Part shown: positions 33,939-44,693 of the stretch, one piece after another | How positions within the stretch are numbered: position 1 is the first letter of the stretch | Layout of the letters: every line of letters begins with the position of its first letter | From: Lojkania enalia | Taxonomy: Eukaryota > Ascomycota > Dothideomycetes > Pleosporales | Direction of reading: 5' to 3' | DNA: 64,000 nucleotides | Assembly: GCA_010094045.1 (NCBI GenBank) | Contig: ML986769.1 | Location: 1,813 to 65,812, forward strand | Notes under the pieces: model-generated | What the model saw: the letters and a program-made list of their open reading frames with translations, nothing else | The model's database searches: none | What the model was told of the DNA's origin: nothing | Position numbers and translations under genes: made by a program

Positions 33939-36900
33939 TCAGACGAAGTCTGCAGAATACGAGAAACCGCGGAACTCTTCTTGCATGACCTGCGAAAGTA
34001 CTGTTCATGCTTGTTAGCACAGTTTCAATGTTAGTGCGCAGAAGAAAGCTTGTACTTACCGGACTGTACGGGTGTCAATGCGGGCTTCGCGCTCGTAAAT
34101 TCTGGATCAAAATTGCTGGTATCCACCCTGCTCTTAACTGAAGGTAAGAATGGCACTGGCACCCGCTTGTAGTAGACATCCTCCCAGTTTATATTGCGGA
34201 AGAATGAATGGCTCATGATCTCCTGGGCGTCAGTCGGCCCAGATCCCAGTCGTAGTTCCGGCTGCCGCGTGAGCAGCTTTTGTAGAATCGAGACGCTATC
34301 CCGTGGCATATGGATAGGATACAACGGTTCGTCTGTCAAGATTGCATTATAAATCTCATCTTCGTCTTCTCCACGGAAAGGCGATTGCTGCAGCAGCATT
34401 TGGTAGATCAGCACACCGAATGCCCACCAGTCAACTGCTATGCCGTACTTCTTATCCAGAAGGATTTCTGGTGCCATAAACTCGGGTGTGCCACAGAAAG
34501 TACTAGTTGTACAGCCATACCACATATTTTCTTTACAGAGACCGTAGTCTGCAAGCTTAATGTGGCCATCCAGAGTCAACAGAATGTTGTCCAGCTTTAG
34601 ATCACGGTAGATGACGCCGTTCTCGTGGAAGTACTTCAACGCCAAGCAGACCTCAGCCGCGTAGAACCGGGCGCGCTTGGTGCCAAACTGTCCTCTCTGG
34701 ATGTGCAACATCAGATCACCACCGCTAATGTACTCCATCACGAAATAAATTCTGGTCTCGGTCTGAAAACAGGCGTGCAGGCTATATAAGAAGGGATGGC
34801 GCTCCTTGTTCGCAATCAAGAAGACGCGCTTCTCAGAACGCATGCTCTCAACCTCGTCATTCTCGATGATGAACTCCTTTTTGAGCACTTTGATAGCATA
34901 AAGTTGCTTGGTGGTCTTGGCCTCTGCTAGCATAACCTTGCCGAAGTTACCCCTGCCGAGGACGGCGATGAAGTCGAAGTTGTCAAGCCCAATACTGATT
35001 CCAGTACCCGCGGTGTTGTCTGGAAGTACTGGCTTCCGGACTGAGGTGTTGGTATTGTATGGAGGCCGTTGCTGATTTTGTACATCAGATGGATCGAACG
35101 AAGATGCTCGCGGAGACTGCTCGTACGAGTCCGACACTCGCTCCTTGCCGGATGAAAACCCATCCTGAGGCCAACCGCTGTCATTCTGCGACGCTGCGTC
35201 TTGGTGATTTTGAGTAGGCACAACGCTTGGATTTTGAGGCGGTGGCGCCCGCTGGCTACCAGTCATCTGCGAAGGTGGCCGCGGCTTGTAGCTATTCTGG
35301 AGCATTCGGCTCGTCTTGGTCTTCTTCAATTCTGCCAAAATCTCATTGGCACGGTCCATGCTCATACCACAGAAGTCCGGAACAAAGAGCACGCAATTGG
35401 CATGGCACGTGAGCTTGCACTCAGTGCACTTGCGCGACTGGCGCTTGCTGATTGGCAGCATGTATCCGCAGTGGCAGCACCAGCTTGCACCTATGTTCGA
35501 GAACGCATCGAATCGGTGCGGAATCCGATGATTGATCGTCTCTTCGTCCGGATCGGTCTCGGCGTTCGATTTGCTGATACATTTGGTGACGACCTTTTGG
35601 TAGCACTTCTGATGGCAGGTGTACTTGCAGTCTGCGCATTGCATACCAGCAGTATACTTGAGCAAGTCTCCACATAGCGCGCAACGCATGATGTTGTAGA
35701 AGGTCTGTACGGTGAACTTGTGCCCGTAATGTTCGACCACATCCTCTTTCTTTTGTCGGACGGCACCTTTACGGTTGAGACCAACATCAAATGGCTTACG
35801 GTTGTCCTTGACCTGCTTGATGAAGCTGAGAGTGAGCTGAATTCTTCCTACGGGCTCTAGAGAGAACCAGGCATCGACGTAGATTGGACCTGTCTGAGGA
35901 GCCAGACCAGAACCAGGCGGACGTCCAGCTGCTGCGGCAGAAGCGCCGCCTGCATCGCCTGTACCGCCTGAGGAATGCGGGGGTTGTTGGGATTGAAGAT
36001 TCGGACGAGGCTGTAAGCCATGCATCCTGTCTGCAGTCGTCCATCCTGCTCGGTTGAATTCGGATTCTATCCTCTTTCGGCGAATCTCGTCCACTAGGTC
36101 CAATAATCTGATCCATAGCAAGCCTATTGGAATGGGATGATCGCCGCTCGGCTTGTCATACACAGTCAACTCGATCTCATTCGCTTTGTCCACATCAAAC
36201 TCGTGCTGCTCGTCCGCCCAGCGGCCGGTCTTTGTAGCCTTCGTCTTGCCTTTGAAAGCGTGTTCGATTTTCATGATGACGAACATATCCGGTCCTCGCG
36301 TGGATCGCCCCGATGCCGCATGCTCCACATCGGCGACTGCGTGGATCCTGATAGACAAATGTCCAGTGAGAGGTCTGCGTTGGCTGGGCGTGTCGAGGCC
36401 ATAGCCATCCACCGCATCCCCACCGTTCTCAACATGCACATGTAGGTCCCTGTACCTCCGCAGCGCTCTTGTCAGTAATTGGATCTTCTGATTGTTTTCC
36501 ATCCGTCGAAGTTCTGCCTCGCCTCTGCTCTTGCGATCGCCTTCCGTCTGGTACAGCTTGACCATTTTCTCGATACCATCCTGGTATTGCTTTTCCACAG
36601 AAAGCTTGAACTCGAGCTGTGACAGCATGAGCTGGATGCGCAGTCCGAGGTGGGCGGTGTCGTATTTGATCAGATCTGCGATTGGATTGGTCAGCCGGAT
36701 TCCCTTTACAAGGCATGTCACCATGCTCACCCAAGTTGCTGTAGTTTGGAGGTGCCCATGACGACCTGTCTCCAGGTCCGGGAGTAGCGTACGGAGCTCT
36801 TGGTGGCATCTTCCCTAGAGCTCCACCCATGCTGTGGCCCCCGTGTCCAGGATTGCCATAGTGTGCACCTTGACCGTAGCCTTGTTCATTGTCACCGCCT

Positions 36901-37199
36901 GACCCAGACGAAGACCCACGACCAGGTGGGGGGGGCGGCGGCGGCGGCGGAGGAGGAGGACCTCCACTGCCAGATATGGAGAGGCTGCTCATGTCTCGAC
37001 CCATGTTTCGTGTGCGGAGGTCCTGCAGTGTTTGTTCAAAGAACCTGATGTTTCGTCTGGCATCTCGAATCTGGGACTCTACGCGGGAGTTGACCGAGGC
37101 ATTGTCGGTCGCCTGGCGAATATGGCTAGCAGCATTGATTATGGCCTTTTCGCGGTCAATCTTGCGATGGATGTCTTGTGTTGCCGCATCTTGATTCAT
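33939..37199 (-). CDS. pkc1: Protein kinase C, cell-wall-integrity kinase
   Basis: Exons 37199-36731, 36675-34060 and 34000-33939 join in frame to about 1048 residues. The order is that of fungal Pkc1. HR1 Rho-binding repeat 1 is at about 1-70, a run of 12 prolines near 85, and HR1 repeat 2 at about 157-245 (YSNLDLIKYDT at the splice). Then come a C2-like domain (about 265-385) and two C1 zinc fingers near 473 and 541 ([20 protein letters not shown]). The kinase domain is at about 712-973 ([38 protein letters not shown]). The AGC tail has the hydrophobic motif [11 protein letters not shown] in exon 3. It acts downstream of Rho1 at the plasma membrane and starts the MAPK cascade for wall repair. 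All catalytic residues are intact. It is presumably the essential single copy, outside the cluster. Confidence 0.95.
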
Positions 37200-37870
37200 G
37201 GTGCCGGTTTTGTTGTTGTCGTCCGCAGAAGGCGGCGGGAGTAGGTGGTGGCCGTAGTGATGTCGGGATTTTTCCTCAGGCACCTGCAGAAGCAGAGGCG
37301 GAGGCAGAGGCAGGGGCAGAGGCAAAGGCACGTAGAGCCTGGCATTGCGCGCACACTCTGAATACGGGTCAGAGCGGAAGCCTCGGCTCCAGCTGGATGT
37401 ACTGAGCTGTTTGAGGTGCGCAGGCGGCGGTACGTAGGTAGGGAAGTAGGGGTGGAGATTAGGCTAGGCGTTGTTGATACTGGCGGTCTGCGGCGCGGGG
37501 CGTGGGTGTGCGGGCGGCGAGCGGGGAGCTGGCGGGAGCTGGCGGGAGCTGGCGGGAGCTTGCGGGAGCTTGCGGGAGCTTGCGATGGCGGGCGGCTTTC
37601 GCAGCCTTCTCGCTCCGAAGCGACGTCTTGGCGGTGCGAAAATGGGCTCCGCCGTCCGCCGTCCATAGTGTCGCTGCAACGTAACCTCTCTTAATTATGG
37701 CTCCTTCATATCTGGTGGACTAGACTGGACCGCAGCCCTCCTTCCAGAACCAGGACTAGTACTTCTGTTCTAGTACAGCCAAGTCCACGCTGCTGCAGCC
37801 ATCCTGCCCCACTGAACAATCTATCAAGGCGGCGAGGTCATAATAATATCAGGCCAGCCAGCCTTCATCG
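37200..37870. promoter_or_regulatory. pkc1 5' region with GC-rich repeats
   Basis: The divergent region between pkc1 and the DUF3112-like gene. It contains purine-rich GAGGCAGAGGC-type repeats at about 37285-37330 and a tandem 10-bp array at 37523-37584 (listed separately). Open frames through this GC-rich DNA exist on both strands. They look like low-complexity artefacts rather than genes. Confidence 0.5.
37523..37584. repeat. Six tandem copies of a 10-bp unit GGGAGCTGGC/GGGAGCTTGC
   Basis: Three units end in GGC, then three end in TGC, with exact 10-bp spacing. The unit contains AGCT and repeats at one helical turn. It lies about 325-385 bp upstream of the pkc1 start codon. Confidence 0.8.
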
Positions 37871-38880
37871 ATGTCGCCTTCCGCTGAGCGCGGGGTACGT
37901 ATCGTGCTCCGCCCTCGACCCCGCCCATGCAAGCCAAAAGCTGACATCAGCCTCCGTTACCCCCCCGCCAACGCCACCCCAGGCCAACGCCCCTCCGTAT
38001 CCCAGGACATCGCACCATCCACCGACTTCCCCGCATTATACATCACCCCAGCCCCGCGCCACCAGTTCATCTTCCAACGCAACCGCATCCGAGGCCACAA
38101 ATCCCTGATGTCATGGGCAATGTTTGGATTCGCAATGGCTCAACTCGGGACCATGATTCTTAGGATCGCGCGGGCAACTAGGCCGGATAGTGGGAGCGTG
38201 GCGCCTGCTGCTTCTCTCTCCGCGTTCCTCGGTGCGCCCGTTATTTACGTCGTCGTTCTGATTCTCGCGATGCGGGTTTTCCGTGGGGTTTCCGTGCTTG
38301 TCAGTTAAGATTGGGTTGGAATGCTTGGCTTGGTAGAGGTATTCGGATCACACACGGTCTTCTCCTTATTGTTACCTTGGTCGTCGTTCCCTTCGGCATG
38401 GTGACCGGCTTTACTAGGTCCGGTCCGGATCAGAACTATCCAACATCTGCGCCTGGACCGCAAAAGCCGGCGTCCCATTCTTCCACTTGCTCGCATCAAT
38501 CCTCTCCCTCCTTTCCGTACTCCTCCCACCCCCAACAGACCGCCCCCCCGGAAAACTTCGGCACAGGAAGCATACAATCCAAGCTCATCATCCTAGGCAT
38601 AATCCTCTTGTTCACAAAATTCATCTCCGGATTCCGGGTTGGAGTCATTTGGGCGCCATATCGTCCACTCTCACAGCTGACGTGGTGTAATTCTAGAGCT
38701 GCGTTCTAAATCATGAACTCGGCTTTGAATTGGTCATCACCTTCCCATTGATCTTTGTACGATGCAATAGACTTTTTGGATACCAAACGGCAGGGAATAG
38801 CCTGGAGATTACTCTAGTATCAACCTCAATAGCAGCCAGCACAAATCTTCCCAGCTCGAACAATTCCAGCTACAACGGGC
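37871..38880 (+). pseudogene. Frameshifted DUF3112-like multi-pass membrane protein
   Basis: The first frame (37871-38308) encodes HQFIFQRNRIRGHKSLM, a helix with MFGFAMAQ and a further hydrophobic helix (PVIYVVVLILAMRVF). The protein then continues in a second frame (GWNAWLGRGIRITHGLLLIV). Near 38410-38530 a third frame carries the expected membrane segment (ASILSLLSVLLPPP). After a C-run at about 38540-38547 the frame returns to PENFGTGSIQSKLIILG and FISGFRVGVIW. Near 38705 another shift leads to HELGFELVITFPLIFVRC. This order fits fungal DUF3112 (PF11309) proteins, seven-helix membrane proteins of unknown function. At least three or four shifts are needed and there is no room for introns at the junctions. 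It is a pseudogene or an error-rich assembly. Confidence 0.55.
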
Positions 38881-39421
38881 GCAGCGTAAAGAAGTAGGGA
38901 GTCCTTCGGAGACTGGATGATGGGAGATCATTATCATGCCATGCCATGCCATCCATGTGTGTGTGACGATACGATGGGAAACTCGTGCTCTGATACTGTA
39001 TTTTTAAGTGTGCAAGGTCATCATGTACAATAGCGATTCGATTGGCATTTTCAATGGCTTCATTGACAGGCACAGCCAACCCAGTGGCCTATAGATAGAC
39101 TAGAACATGCTTTAATACTTCTCCAAGACCCGTATCTCTCCCAATTCCAATTCCCTCGCTGACCTTATGAATTCCCGCCTAACGACATCTGCTCGTGCCA
39201 TTGTGTCGATTGAAGAAGCCAATGCGGCATTGGGAAAAAAAAGATAAAAAGGCTCGGCGAGGGACGAAACAGGGGCTCTTTTCTTTTTTCATATAATCTT
39301 CTGTCTCTCATAACAACTCCGACGGCAATAGGACAGGCACCGAAAGCATATACCCCATCAAGACACTGAAACGCGAACAAAATGCCAGACGGATTTGGCC
39401 TGTCCTTTTGGCATCAGACTG
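38881..39421. other. Intergenic, no supported gene
   Basis: Lies between the DUF3112-like relic and the 3' end of the AflR-like gene. A short purine tract (GGGAAAAAAAAGATAAAAAGG) sits near 39232-39252. No domain-bearing ORF. Confidence 0.4.
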
Positions 39422-40750
39422 CTAAGCCGCGCCTTGCAACATGCCAGTGATAGTAGCAACTACAGACTTCAACTGTCGTCGAAGGTCGGTGCCCAGTTGA
39501 TCCAGCATTGTGGAAGAGAAGGATACCATGCTTGCCTCATCAAAGCCCTGTTGGGACAACAAGCCTGCTGGACTTGGCCCACCACCACGCATCCAGTCTA
39601 GTGTACTACAACCGCTTCCAAGTTCATTCAGGCGCGCTGCCAACGCATTCACGAGTTTCAATACCCGATGCAATTCGGAGAGAACGAGCTGTCCAGCCAT
39701 CCGTACACTGTCCTCGCCGTGGACGTAGGCCTTTGCCATGCGCGATTGATGATGTAGTTTCTGCGCAAAGGCCGACGATGGACGTCGACTCTGTGGTGAT
39801 ATTGCTTCCTGCGCCGCCGGAGCAACTCTGGCTGCTCTTAGATATCGATCAAGGACCTTGGAGACGACCAGTGCGAGAATGATGAGAACCTGGGAGTCTT
39901 GGGCGTACCTGCATTGCAGAATATTGTCGACTGAAATTGCCACGCTTTCGTTCTCTGAGATAAGAGATTCGGTAGGAGAGAATGATTGCTTCGCGGGTCC
40001 GAAGCCATTACCAGCCGAGGAGTCGGACTTGGCCAGAAGCCCAAGTGCAGTCGAGAGACAGTTGCAGTCGCTGATTGAGTGGTGCAGGGAGGAATCAGTA
40101 GGACTAGACGTCATATCTAAATGATCCATGCCATCTACTTGTACACCTAGGAAGCCATCGGGAAATGGAGAAAGCGTATCCAGACCAGGGACAGAGATGA
40201 AGGGGGAGAAGAAATCGTCAAGCTCTCGCGAGCCCCATTCCGAAAGTGTTTCCAACGACAATGATGATGATGAATCAATCTCGGGGCCTAGAGACGCATG
40301 AGCACCTGCCGTATCCACAGGCTCCGAAAGGTTGACCGTGATCGGCTCGATGGGGGAAAAGGTTGGGAAACAGCTCTGCCCTGGCAGAACTTCCGGGTCG
40401 GTCGATGGTTGATATGCTGGAACTGGAATGTGGGCTTCGTCATTATTGTTCCGACTCGCATTCACACTCGCCGTCTTGCTACCATTTGTGCCACCATTGG
40501 GTGCTTTGTTGGGAGGTCGACCAGACCTCCTGGTAGCAAAATACACACAGGGCAAGTCGCGCTCTGTACACCGTGTACAGACTGGCTTGTCCTTAGAACA
40601 GCGGACCTGCCAATGGTTGTGTTAGCAAAAGGGGCCAGCGCGGAGGAGATCTTTTGGTCGCACCTTCGCAGCGGAGCATGGCTCACAACTTTCTCGCAGC
40701 CTTCGTGTCCCTGCTGTCCTACGCAAGCCTTGTGCGGCGGTAGCGAACAT
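39422..40750 (-). CDS. AflR-like Zn2Cys6 regulator
   Basis: Exon 1 is 40750-40664 and exon 2 is 40606-39422. They join in frame (phase 0) to about 423 residues. The intron splits the zinc cluster, giving CEPCSAAKVRC, then CTRCTERDLPC. This Cys spacing with the SAAKV linker is characteristic of the AflR subgroup. The C-terminal half shows the AFLR domain pattern: CNCLSTALGLL near the middle, then a serine-rich loop, DNILQCRYAQD and ILALVVSKVLDRYLRAA. It is divergent from an AflS-like gene across 531 bp, the arrangement seen in aflatoxin- and monodictyphenone-type clusters. Such factors activate aromatic polyketide clusters in the nucleus. No matching anthraquinone-type PKS lies beside it here. 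It might control PKS2, PKS1 or a cluster elsewhere. Confidence 0.88.
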
Positions 40751-41281
40751 TGCGCTTTTTGCAAAGCTGAAGCTGCAGAGAGGCGGTGCGGGTTCCGTAA
40801 AGCTAAAGTGTAACACCACTGTAAAAGCTTCTCTTCCCCGAGTCTTGCTTGGCCCCTCGGCACGCCGTGTGAGATTGACTGTCGTGCGAGATGGACCCCG
40901 CAGGAGCCCCAATGCGTTAAAACCCGACGCTTCTGCTGTCATGGGCGCATGGAGCCGCAGCGTGTCTGACCTGGGGCGTGCTGACAGAACATGAGGTCGG
41001 GTGTGTCTCGGGTGTGCTAAATAGAGGATCAATTTGCCCTGAGCGGAAATACAGTCGCTTAGTGAAGGATTTGCTGGATGGGGTCATCTCTCGACAGTGT
41101 CGCCGAGAAAGATTTCTGCGCCTAGGCTAGGCGCATATCTATATTCTTGTACGCGATGCTTTCAAGAGCATGGCCCTCCTTCCGCTGAGCTCCATCAAAG
41201 GCTGCGCAAATTTTTGTCCTCCGCCTCCGTTCCGTCCTTTCAGGTCTAGATTCCGATTCCGATTCCGCCATCAGTATCAGT
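40751..41281. promoter_or_regulatory. Shared promoter of the AflR-like / AflS-like pair
   Basis: A 531-bp divergent promoter. No perfect TCGN5CGA AflR palindrome was found by eye. TCG and CGA half-sites cluster at about 41093-41108 (TCGACAGTGTCGCCGA). Three copies of a GATTCC-type hexamer occur at about 41249-41267. Confidence 0.4.
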
Positions 41282-42832
41282 ATGCAAGGGCTCTCCGTAG
41301 CGGCTCGTTGGGCGGAGCTCGACTACTGTCTTACGGAGCTGGTCGCCGCTGCCAATAGCATGCGGCGACTGTGCCACGCAGAGGACAACCTAAACAATCC
41401 CAACTCGAACAAGAGCATGCAAGATTTCCTGGTCCCTCCCGACGCTCCGCTCGAGGCTCACAACACTCGGAATACCGTGGTGGCCACCCTCGCGAAGCTT
41501 CAGATGCTTGTAGCTGAACCAACTGAGCTTCTCCCGCAGCTCGCCATGCAGGTATTCATTCGTCTCTCTCAGAGCCCCCCATCCCCAAAGTAACGTATAC
41601 CTATAGAATCTGTGGCATTAGACACTGAATCTAATCTTGCGTTGCTGTTGCAGAATCAAATGCTCGCTTGCCTGCATTGGCTGGGTCAATTCCAGATCTT
41701 GGCCTTCATTCCCCACCAAGGCAGCATTGCCCTCGAGGATATCGCCGAGCTTGCCGACGTACCTGAGGGGCAACTCCGCCGAATCGTGCGTATGACGGCT
41801 GCGGCTGGATTCCTGCACGAGTCCCAACCCGGCCATGTAGAGCACACTGCCCTGTCCGCTCCTTTTGGGAACACGCCATCTTATCACGACGCGCTCATGT
41901 TCTTGACTACCACAGCGGCTCCAGCGGCGATGCAGATGGTAGCTGTCACTCAACGCTTGCGCCACCAACAGCGGCTGCTGCAAGGGACTGCCTACAACGA
42001 TCTGCCATTGGCCGCCAGCTTCCAGCAACAGGCAACACTTCGGCGTCAATGGCCCTCTTATCTGAAATACGCGTTAGGAGACCAGGACTCGAGCATTGCG
42101 AGCATCCTCAATTCCTTTGACTGGGAGAGCATCGGTGAGGCGACGGTTGTTGACGTAAGTGAGGTATTCTTTTACAAGTGCAAGCTTAGGCCCTAGCGCT
42201 GACTAGTCTAATATGATCGCCAGGTGGGCGCACGGTCTACGGCAATGGCGTGCGCGCTAGCTGAATGTCATCCGTCACTAAAGCTTATTGTTCAGATGAG
42301 TACTTCTCCGGACCCGCTGACGGAGCTTGATTCTCGACCGGAGCTTGATTCTCGCATTGTCGTTCAGGGTCGATCCTGGGGTATGCCACAGACCGTTCGG
42401 GACGCGGCTGTCTATGCCCTACGTGTGCCTTATGACTTCCCAGCAGTCTTTGCGCAGTCGAGACCCGCCCGACTACGGGCAGAGTTGGAGGCGCATTTGG
42501 GTGTCCTCCGCGACAACGAGGCTGCCAGGTTGATCCTCACGGCACGGCTACTCCCACACCATGACGCCGCTGCGGCGGAAGACCTAGACGGCGGCGTTTT
42601 TCAGCCTGACGTTGATGCCGCCAGGGGACTCGTGTTTGACATGTCGCTACTCCAACTGGCCAATGATCGGGAGCTCGAGGTCGCAGACTTGAGCGTGTTA
42701 GTGCGCAGCGTGGGGGACGCCAACGGCCATCTGGTGTTGGAAGGCAAGCTGCAAGCCTATTCCACCTCCAAAGAGCTAGCTTTCGAGATTCGATACCAGC
42801 GTGGAATGCGTTTGAGGAGTGAGACGCGTTGA
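41282..42832 (+). CDS. AflS/AflJ-like co-regulator (O-methyltransferase fold)
   Basis: Exons 41282-41551, 41654-42154 and 42224-42832 join in frame to about 459 residues. The middle part has a winged-helix dimerisation region (LACLHWLGQFQILAFIP, then DIAELADVPEGQLRRIVRM and HTALSAPF). This is the N-terminal organisation of fungal class I O-methyltransferases and of AflS/AflJ. The SAM-binding segment (VVDVGARSTAMACALAE) lacks the glycine-rich GGSTG pattern of active enzymes. The C-terminus (LQLANDREL, RSVGDANGHLVLEGKL) keeps the fold. AflS proteins bind AflR and enhance its activity rather than methylating. Divergent pairing with the AflR-like gene supports that role. Acting as a catalytic methyltransferase is less likely but not excluded. 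Confidence 0.85.
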
Positions 42833-43747
42833 GGGAAATGACTAGTTAGGGGAATTCAGCGAGACAGCGCTAAAGGTGGGGCAGCTACACGCTAATGCAT
42901 ACTAACGTCTTGGCGAAATTTCATTGGACCGATATTATTCCTACTATCCCGGTAAAGTTTCCGCTAGTCTATTGCTTACGTTATAGCAGGGTTATCGACG
43001 ATATAACTAATAAAACCGATACGATTATCTTATTTTATCGCAATTTATCAGATTCATCGAATTTCTATTTTTCGCTAATAGATAATAGAGCCTAGTAAGT
43101 ATAACTACTCTAACGAGTCTCTTAGAGCCCAAGGCCTAATATAGGGGCTTAATCCTGATCCATGCCTTGCGACCCACTACCCCCGCCTCCAACTGACCGA
43201 TCGGACGACGGAACCTCGACGAGTGCGAGACTGGGCCCGCCCTACCGCTTCCCCGCGCACTAGACGCCGCTGCAGGTTCTTCACCGTAGTTTTAAAGGGT
43301 GCAAACAGGGAAGGATGAAGCAGAATAATGCTTACCATGCGTCATGTCCCTGCCTCCATTAGGGGACTGTAAGCATATACTCAGACCAATATATAGGTTA
43401 AGCCAAGTGTGATATTGTCATGTCACTTCTATGTGTGTAGGATGTACTTGCATTTTTTGATTGATCTATATGCGCCATATACGTACTAACATTTTTTGAT
43501 TGACCTATATGTGCCATATACGTACTAGCATTTTTGGACCGATCTATACGTGCTTTGTACTCCCAATTTTGATTAATTTCCATGTGTATTGTAATTGTTC
43601 CACGTGCATTGTACTCGCATTTTTTGACCCAAGCCAGATATTTCCACGCATAGGCATATATGGCATAGGAAATGACTCGAACGAATGTAGTTTTGTATTC
43701 TGTGTGTACATATCACCGAATATCCCCCCATGTATAGATACTCCTAG
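42833..43747. other. Intergenic with tandem repeats, no supported gene
   Basis: The first part (about 42890-43150) is AT-rich with RIP-like TA enrichment and a 66-codon ORF lacking any domain. The second part contains the 39-bp tandem array. An insertion of a small degraded repeat is possible. Confidence 0.4.
43440..43640. repeat. Degenerate 39-bp tandem repeat
   Basis: Units with the core CTATATGYGCCATATACGTA followed by CTARCATTTTTTGATTGA recur at 39-bp spacing from about 43443. There are two good copies, then two or three increasingly diverged copies to about 43640. The minus strand is open through part of the array, giving a 13-residue peptide repeat (MAHIDQSKNxSTY). That open frame is a by-product of 39 being a multiple of three. 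Confidence 0.7.
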
Positions 43748-44305
43748 CTAATGTTCGTGCGCATGCCCATCAATCTCACCCCTCTTAATCCTCCCCCCAA
43801 AAGTTATAGCGTTATGCGTGTCCACAAATTCCAAAATCTTCGTAACCTTGTCGCCCTCCTTATTTAGATCCAAAATCCATATAAACTCCATTGGCCAATC
43901 CCACAACTGACCGGCAGTTGATTGAGTCCAAATATGTGAGCTGTGGACGGTGGAGCGCAGTTTCTTCGTGTCGACTGTAATGTCGATGATTTCGAGTTTC
44001 ATGTCTTTGAAGGCCTGGAATTTGGGGGTTAGGGTTTCTTCGTATTCAGAATTGGTCCACCCGTTTGGACGGAATTCCTGCTCGAATGTCAGGGGTCCTA
44101 CTCGTCGATGTGCGTCGGGAGTTAGGTCGCGGGAAAGGATCGAGGTGTCCTTCGCGAGGTAGGCGTCTAGGTGACTTAACACGAAGGCCTTTGATGTTTC
44201 TGCCATTCGATCGTAGAGATCCATTGTTGCTGTCATGGAAGCGTCACTTGAGAGGAGTTGTGACAAAGTTGATGTGGTTTCGCGGGAGCTTGTAGTCGCC
44301 AGCAA
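43748..44305 (-). CDS. SnoaL-like (NTF2-fold) polyketide cyclase/isomerase-type protein
   Basis: A single-exon frame of 185 residues. A start at the internal Met near 44236 (MTATMDLYDRM) is also plausible. The core follows the NTF2-like pattern: a helix (AETSKAFVLSHLDAYLAKD), a conserved acidic/histidine loop (DLTPDAHRRVGP), and strands ending with MEFIWILDLN and KILEFVDT. That last pair is typical of fungal SnoaL-like proteins, some of which act as isomerases or cyclases in meroterpenoid and polyketide pathways. It lies 0.9 kb from the AflS-like gene, so it may belong to the same regulon. The catalytic role is inferred from fold only. Confidence 0.7.
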   Translation of the reverse strand: MLATTSSRETTSTLSQLLSSDASMTATMDLYDRMAETSKAFVLSHLDAYLAKDTSILSRDLTPDAHRRVGPLTFEQEFRPNGWTNSEYEETLTPKFQAFKDMKLEIIDITVDTKKLRSTVHSSHIWTQSTAGQLWDWPMEFIWILDLNKEGDKVTKILEFVDTHNAITFGGRIKRGEIDGHAHEH

Positions 44306-44693
44306 GCAGCAGAGCCGCCCTCAAAATAGCGGTCATCTTGGATAGGGAATAGCATCAAGTCCCCGGGCCTCCTCACTGTCAACTTCTTTCGAAGACCGTA
44401 CGGCGACCGAAACGATATGCAAGTGGGATGGCGATCTAGGCCTAGTTAGCCCCACGTCACCGAAATGACCCATAACGGCTATTTCGGAGCACGAAAAGGG
44501 CCGAAGAGGACAATAAACCATAGTCTCCTTTTCGCACTCACTCGTAGCATTCATTATTTATCTTGAATCTATGACAGTTTTCTATTTCTTGAACCAATAA
44601 CGCAGGCAAACACATAGATTTGAGTCTTGGATTAAAAGTGCATTACAAAAAAGTACCATGCCTGCTTAATAACCACCATCTCCTACATTCCGC
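44306..44693. other. Intergenic, no supported gene
   Basis: 388 bp between two minus-strand genes. It is the SnoaL-like promoter plus the downstream region of the C6 factor. A 73-codon minus-strand ORF has no domain. Confidence 0.4.

Noticed and set aside
36700..36760. Apparent frameshift in pkc1 between the Pro-rich exon and the kinase-containing ORF
   Set aside because: A 55-bp intron (GTGAGC donor, CTGAC branch site, CGCAG acceptor) restores the HR1 sequence LDLIKYDT exactly.
37416..37700. Overlapping ORFs of 60-92 codons in GC-rich DNA upstream of pkc1
   Set aside because: They arise from tandem GC-rich repeats lacking stop codons on both strands, with no domains.
43398..43583. ORF with a 13-residue peptide repeat
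   Set aside because: Product of a non-coding 39-bp tandem repeat whose length is a multiple of three.
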